Below are positions 4,274-5,729 of a DNA stretch of 5,729 bases, piece by piece. Made by a program: the position numbers and the translations under genes. Position 1 is the first letter of the stretch; every line of letters starts with the position of its first letter. This stretch comes from Bifidobacterium breve (GTDB lineage Bacteria > Bacteroidota > Bacteroidia > Cytophagales > UBA9547), in the NCBI GenBank assembly GCA_943325655.2, contig CALPQG020000192.1:1-5729 (forward strand). Direction: 5' to 3'. Under the pieces are notes generated by a model. That model ran no database searches and was not told the DNA's origin. It was given only the letters and a program-made list of their open reading frames with translations.

Positions 4274-5729
4274 TTATTTGAAAACATTGATATAACCTTT
4301 GATGTGTATAGAAGGATGGGCGCAATTGATTAAATAATAATAGGTGCCAGATTCTACCGTCGTACCATCTTCATTTTTACCATCCCATGCTTGAAGGGGA
4401 ATGTTTTTATGGATGACCTTTATTTTACGTCCCCAACGGTCAAATATTTCTATAGAAGCATTGGTGTATTTTTCAATGCCTGCTATTTCCCATAAATCAT
4501 TTTGGCCGTCATCGTTTGGGGTAAAGGTATTTTTGGTTGCAATGTCACAATTGATAATGTCCACTACCATGGTAGAATCTAGCAACAAACAACTATTCAA
4601 GTATCCCTTCACGTTGATGCTGTTTTTTCCTATTGCTGGGAAATTGTAATTGACAGTGGTTTCACTTGCACTGTTGGGCTTTTCAATGGCTGCGTCATTG
4701 TTGATCTGCCATAGCGTTTTGTTTAAATAGTTTGGGATCGAAGCTTTTATAGTACTGTTAAAGTGTAAGCAAGAGTCTATGAGCTGAAACTTACTTAAAC
4801 TTTGCTTTTCGTGAATATAGACGTTGAGGTAACGTTCTTCTGTACTTCCGCAGTAATCGGTAAACTGTAAGGTAAATGCACTGTTTTTACTTATTTTTTC
4901 AGTGATAGTATTTGCATTACTTTGTAGTAAGGTATCATTTTTTAACCATTTTAAGGTGTATCCCACATTTGATGTAGGGATTTCTATGGTGTAATCATCG
5001 CCTTTACAAACTGTTGGGTCTTCATTGGGTAGGGTAGGTTCATAACTTGGCATCACGATGATTGATTTGCTCACGGTTTCTCCCAAACAACTGCCATTGT
5101 AGCCTTTGATGGTATAAGTGATTTTTTGAGGTACCTTGCTTAGGTTATTGATTTGTTCAATAAGTTGTGCCTGATCAATATAAGCCGTTTGCGTATTGGT
5201 GAATGGCGATTTACTTTCGTTTGTCCATTGAAAGTTTGCATTGGCTATATCCATCTGAACATTTAATGCGATATTTTGATTGTTGCAAATGGTGTCTTTG
5301 GCCATTACCGTCACTTTTGGTAATTGACTCACAAGGTAGGGCTGCATGAAATTTAAATAGGAAGTCATACAGAATGAATCGGTAACCGCAATGAATTTAA
5401 TGTTGCCATCATTGTTGGGTACCAGGCTAATGGTATTGTCTTCTGTTTTACTGTTAAACGTTTTTTGAATACCTTGATTTTCATACACCAAGGTAAAGCT
5501 TGGCATTCCTTGGAAATTGAGTTTTACCTGCAATGTGTCTCCAAAACAAATTACATCAGGAGAGGTTGCTGTTACAGTTGGATTTGGTAATGTGTTTAAC
5601 TGAATTTTTAATTTTTCACTTTCACAATTACTAATTTCATTACTAGCCCAAAAGTATTGAGTACCAACTGTAGAAGAATTAATTACTGGTTGAAGTTGAC
5701 TAAATGCGATGTCGTTTTGGTTTGCAAAC
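4274..5729 (-). CDS. T9SS type B cargo surface protein with PKD/Ig-like repeats and CHU_C domain (3' part)
   Basis: The frame is open from the right edge (first full codon 5728-5726) to the TAA at 4274-4276, giving 484 visible residues. The 5' end is outside the window. A TTG at 5533 lies in mid-domain and is not a believable start. Residues 1-46 are the end of an Ig_7-like domain (GTQYFWASNEISNCES). Four further segments of about 70-105 residues follow, each opened by a Cys-containing strand: VICFGD (59), TICNNQ (146), TVCKGDD (239) and DSCLHF (318). The last 85 residues (400-484) are a complete CHU_C domain. By family, such proteins cross the outer membrane through the T9SS and are held at the cell surface or released; an adhesin or matrix protein is the likeliest class. 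No enzymatic motif is visible. The gene ends in a terminator hairpin and is followed on the same strand by a second giant adhesin gene. Confidence 0.93.
   Translation of the reverse strand, partial: FANQNDIAFSQLQPVINSSTVGTQYFWASNEISNCESEKLKIQLNTLPNPTVTATSPDVICFGDTLQVKLNFQGMPSFTLVYENQGIQKTFNSKTEDNTISLVPNNDGNIKFIAVTDSFCMTSYLNFMQPYLVSQLPKVTVMAKDTICNNQNIALNVQMDIANANFQWTNESKSPFTNTQTAYIDQAQLIEQINNLSKVPQKITYTIKGYNGSCLGETVSKSIIVMPSYEPTLPNEDPTVCKGDDYTIEIPTSNVGYTLKWLKNDTLLQSNANTITEKISKNSAFTLQFTDYCGSTEERYLNVYIHEKQSLSKFQLIDSCLHFNSTIKASIPNYLNKTLWQINNDAAIEKPNSASETTVNYNFPAIGKNSINVKGYLNSCLLLDSTMVVDIINCDIATKNTFTPNDDGQNDLWEIAGIEKYTNASIEIFDRWGRKIKVIHKNIPLQAWDGKNEDGTTVESGTYYYLINCAHPSIHIKGYINVFK
4277..4531 (-). 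other. CHU_C / gliding-motility-associated C-terminal domain (T9SS type B sorting signal)
   Basis: Residues 400-484 of the upstream protein contain, in order, FTPNDDGQND (402-411), SIEIFDRWGRKI (425-436), AWDGKNEDG (447-455), SGTYYYLI (460-467) and a final GYINVFK. These match the conserved core of the family: FTPNgDGxND, xxIFnRWG, WDGk, GtYyY and a closing G-Y strand at the extreme C-terminus. In studied Bacteroidota this domain directs proteins to the type IX system; type B cargo such as SprB needs a dedicated SprF-like partner, and no such gene is in this window. Confidence 0.95.

Noticed and set aside
4401..4649. An 82-codon plus-strand reading frame
   Set aside because: It is antisense to the CHU_C domain, which is a confident coding assignment.
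4274..5533. A gene beginning at the TTG at 5533
   Set aside because: The frame continues upstream without a stop to the edge at 5729 and encodes an Ig_7-like end and linker. The TTG (Leu 66) falls inside a conserved domain-opening strand, so it is an internal codon.

Overview
The window most likely comes from a member of the Bacteroidota, probably Flavobacteriia or a close relative. It is AT-rich. Both genes encode very large, secreted, non-enzymatic-looking surface proteins built from PKD/Ig-like repeats, and one ends in the gliding-motility-associated C-terminal domain (CHU_C, type B sorting signal) that marks cargo of the type IX secretion system (T9SS). No Shine-Dalgarno motif is visible, which is usual for this phylum. 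Species cannot be assigned from the sequence alone.

Layout: both genes lie on the minus strand, so the biological order runs from right to left. (1) Positions 5729-4274 hold the 3' part of a large surface protein. Its reading frame stays open to the right edge. It carries the end of one Ig-like domain, about four further PKD/Ig-like segments and a complete CHU_C domain. (2) A strong intrinsic terminator (hairpin 4238-4265) follows the stop codon almost immediately. (3) A non-coding, AT-rich stretch of about 540 bases (3697-4237) holds a second, weaker hairpin and some small inverted repeats, but no RNA gene or promoter that I can assign with confidence. (4) From 3696 (or 3672) down past position 1 runs the 5' part of a second giant surface protein of more than 1,220 residues, whose C-terminus lies outside the window.

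The second protein has an unusually rich domain order: signal peptide, CBM5/12-type (chitin-binding-like) module, PKD-like domain, thrombospondin type 3 (TSP3)-like calcium motif, L-type lectin domain, second TSP3-like motif, an Ig/PKD domain apparently interrupted by a DUF642-like carbohydrate-binding-type domain, a PKD-like domain, an Ig_7-like domain, then a tandem array of Ig-like units of about 80 residues that runs off the left edge. It therefore carries three different putative glycan-binding modules near its N-terminus on what looks like a repetitive stalk.

Taken together the window looks like part of a cluster of T9SS-exported adhesins, with two neighbouring codirectional genes transcribed separately. 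A role in attachment to polysaccharide surfaces, other cells or biofilm matrix is an inference from domain content. No enzyme, mobile element, CRISPR array, tRNA or rRNA was seen.
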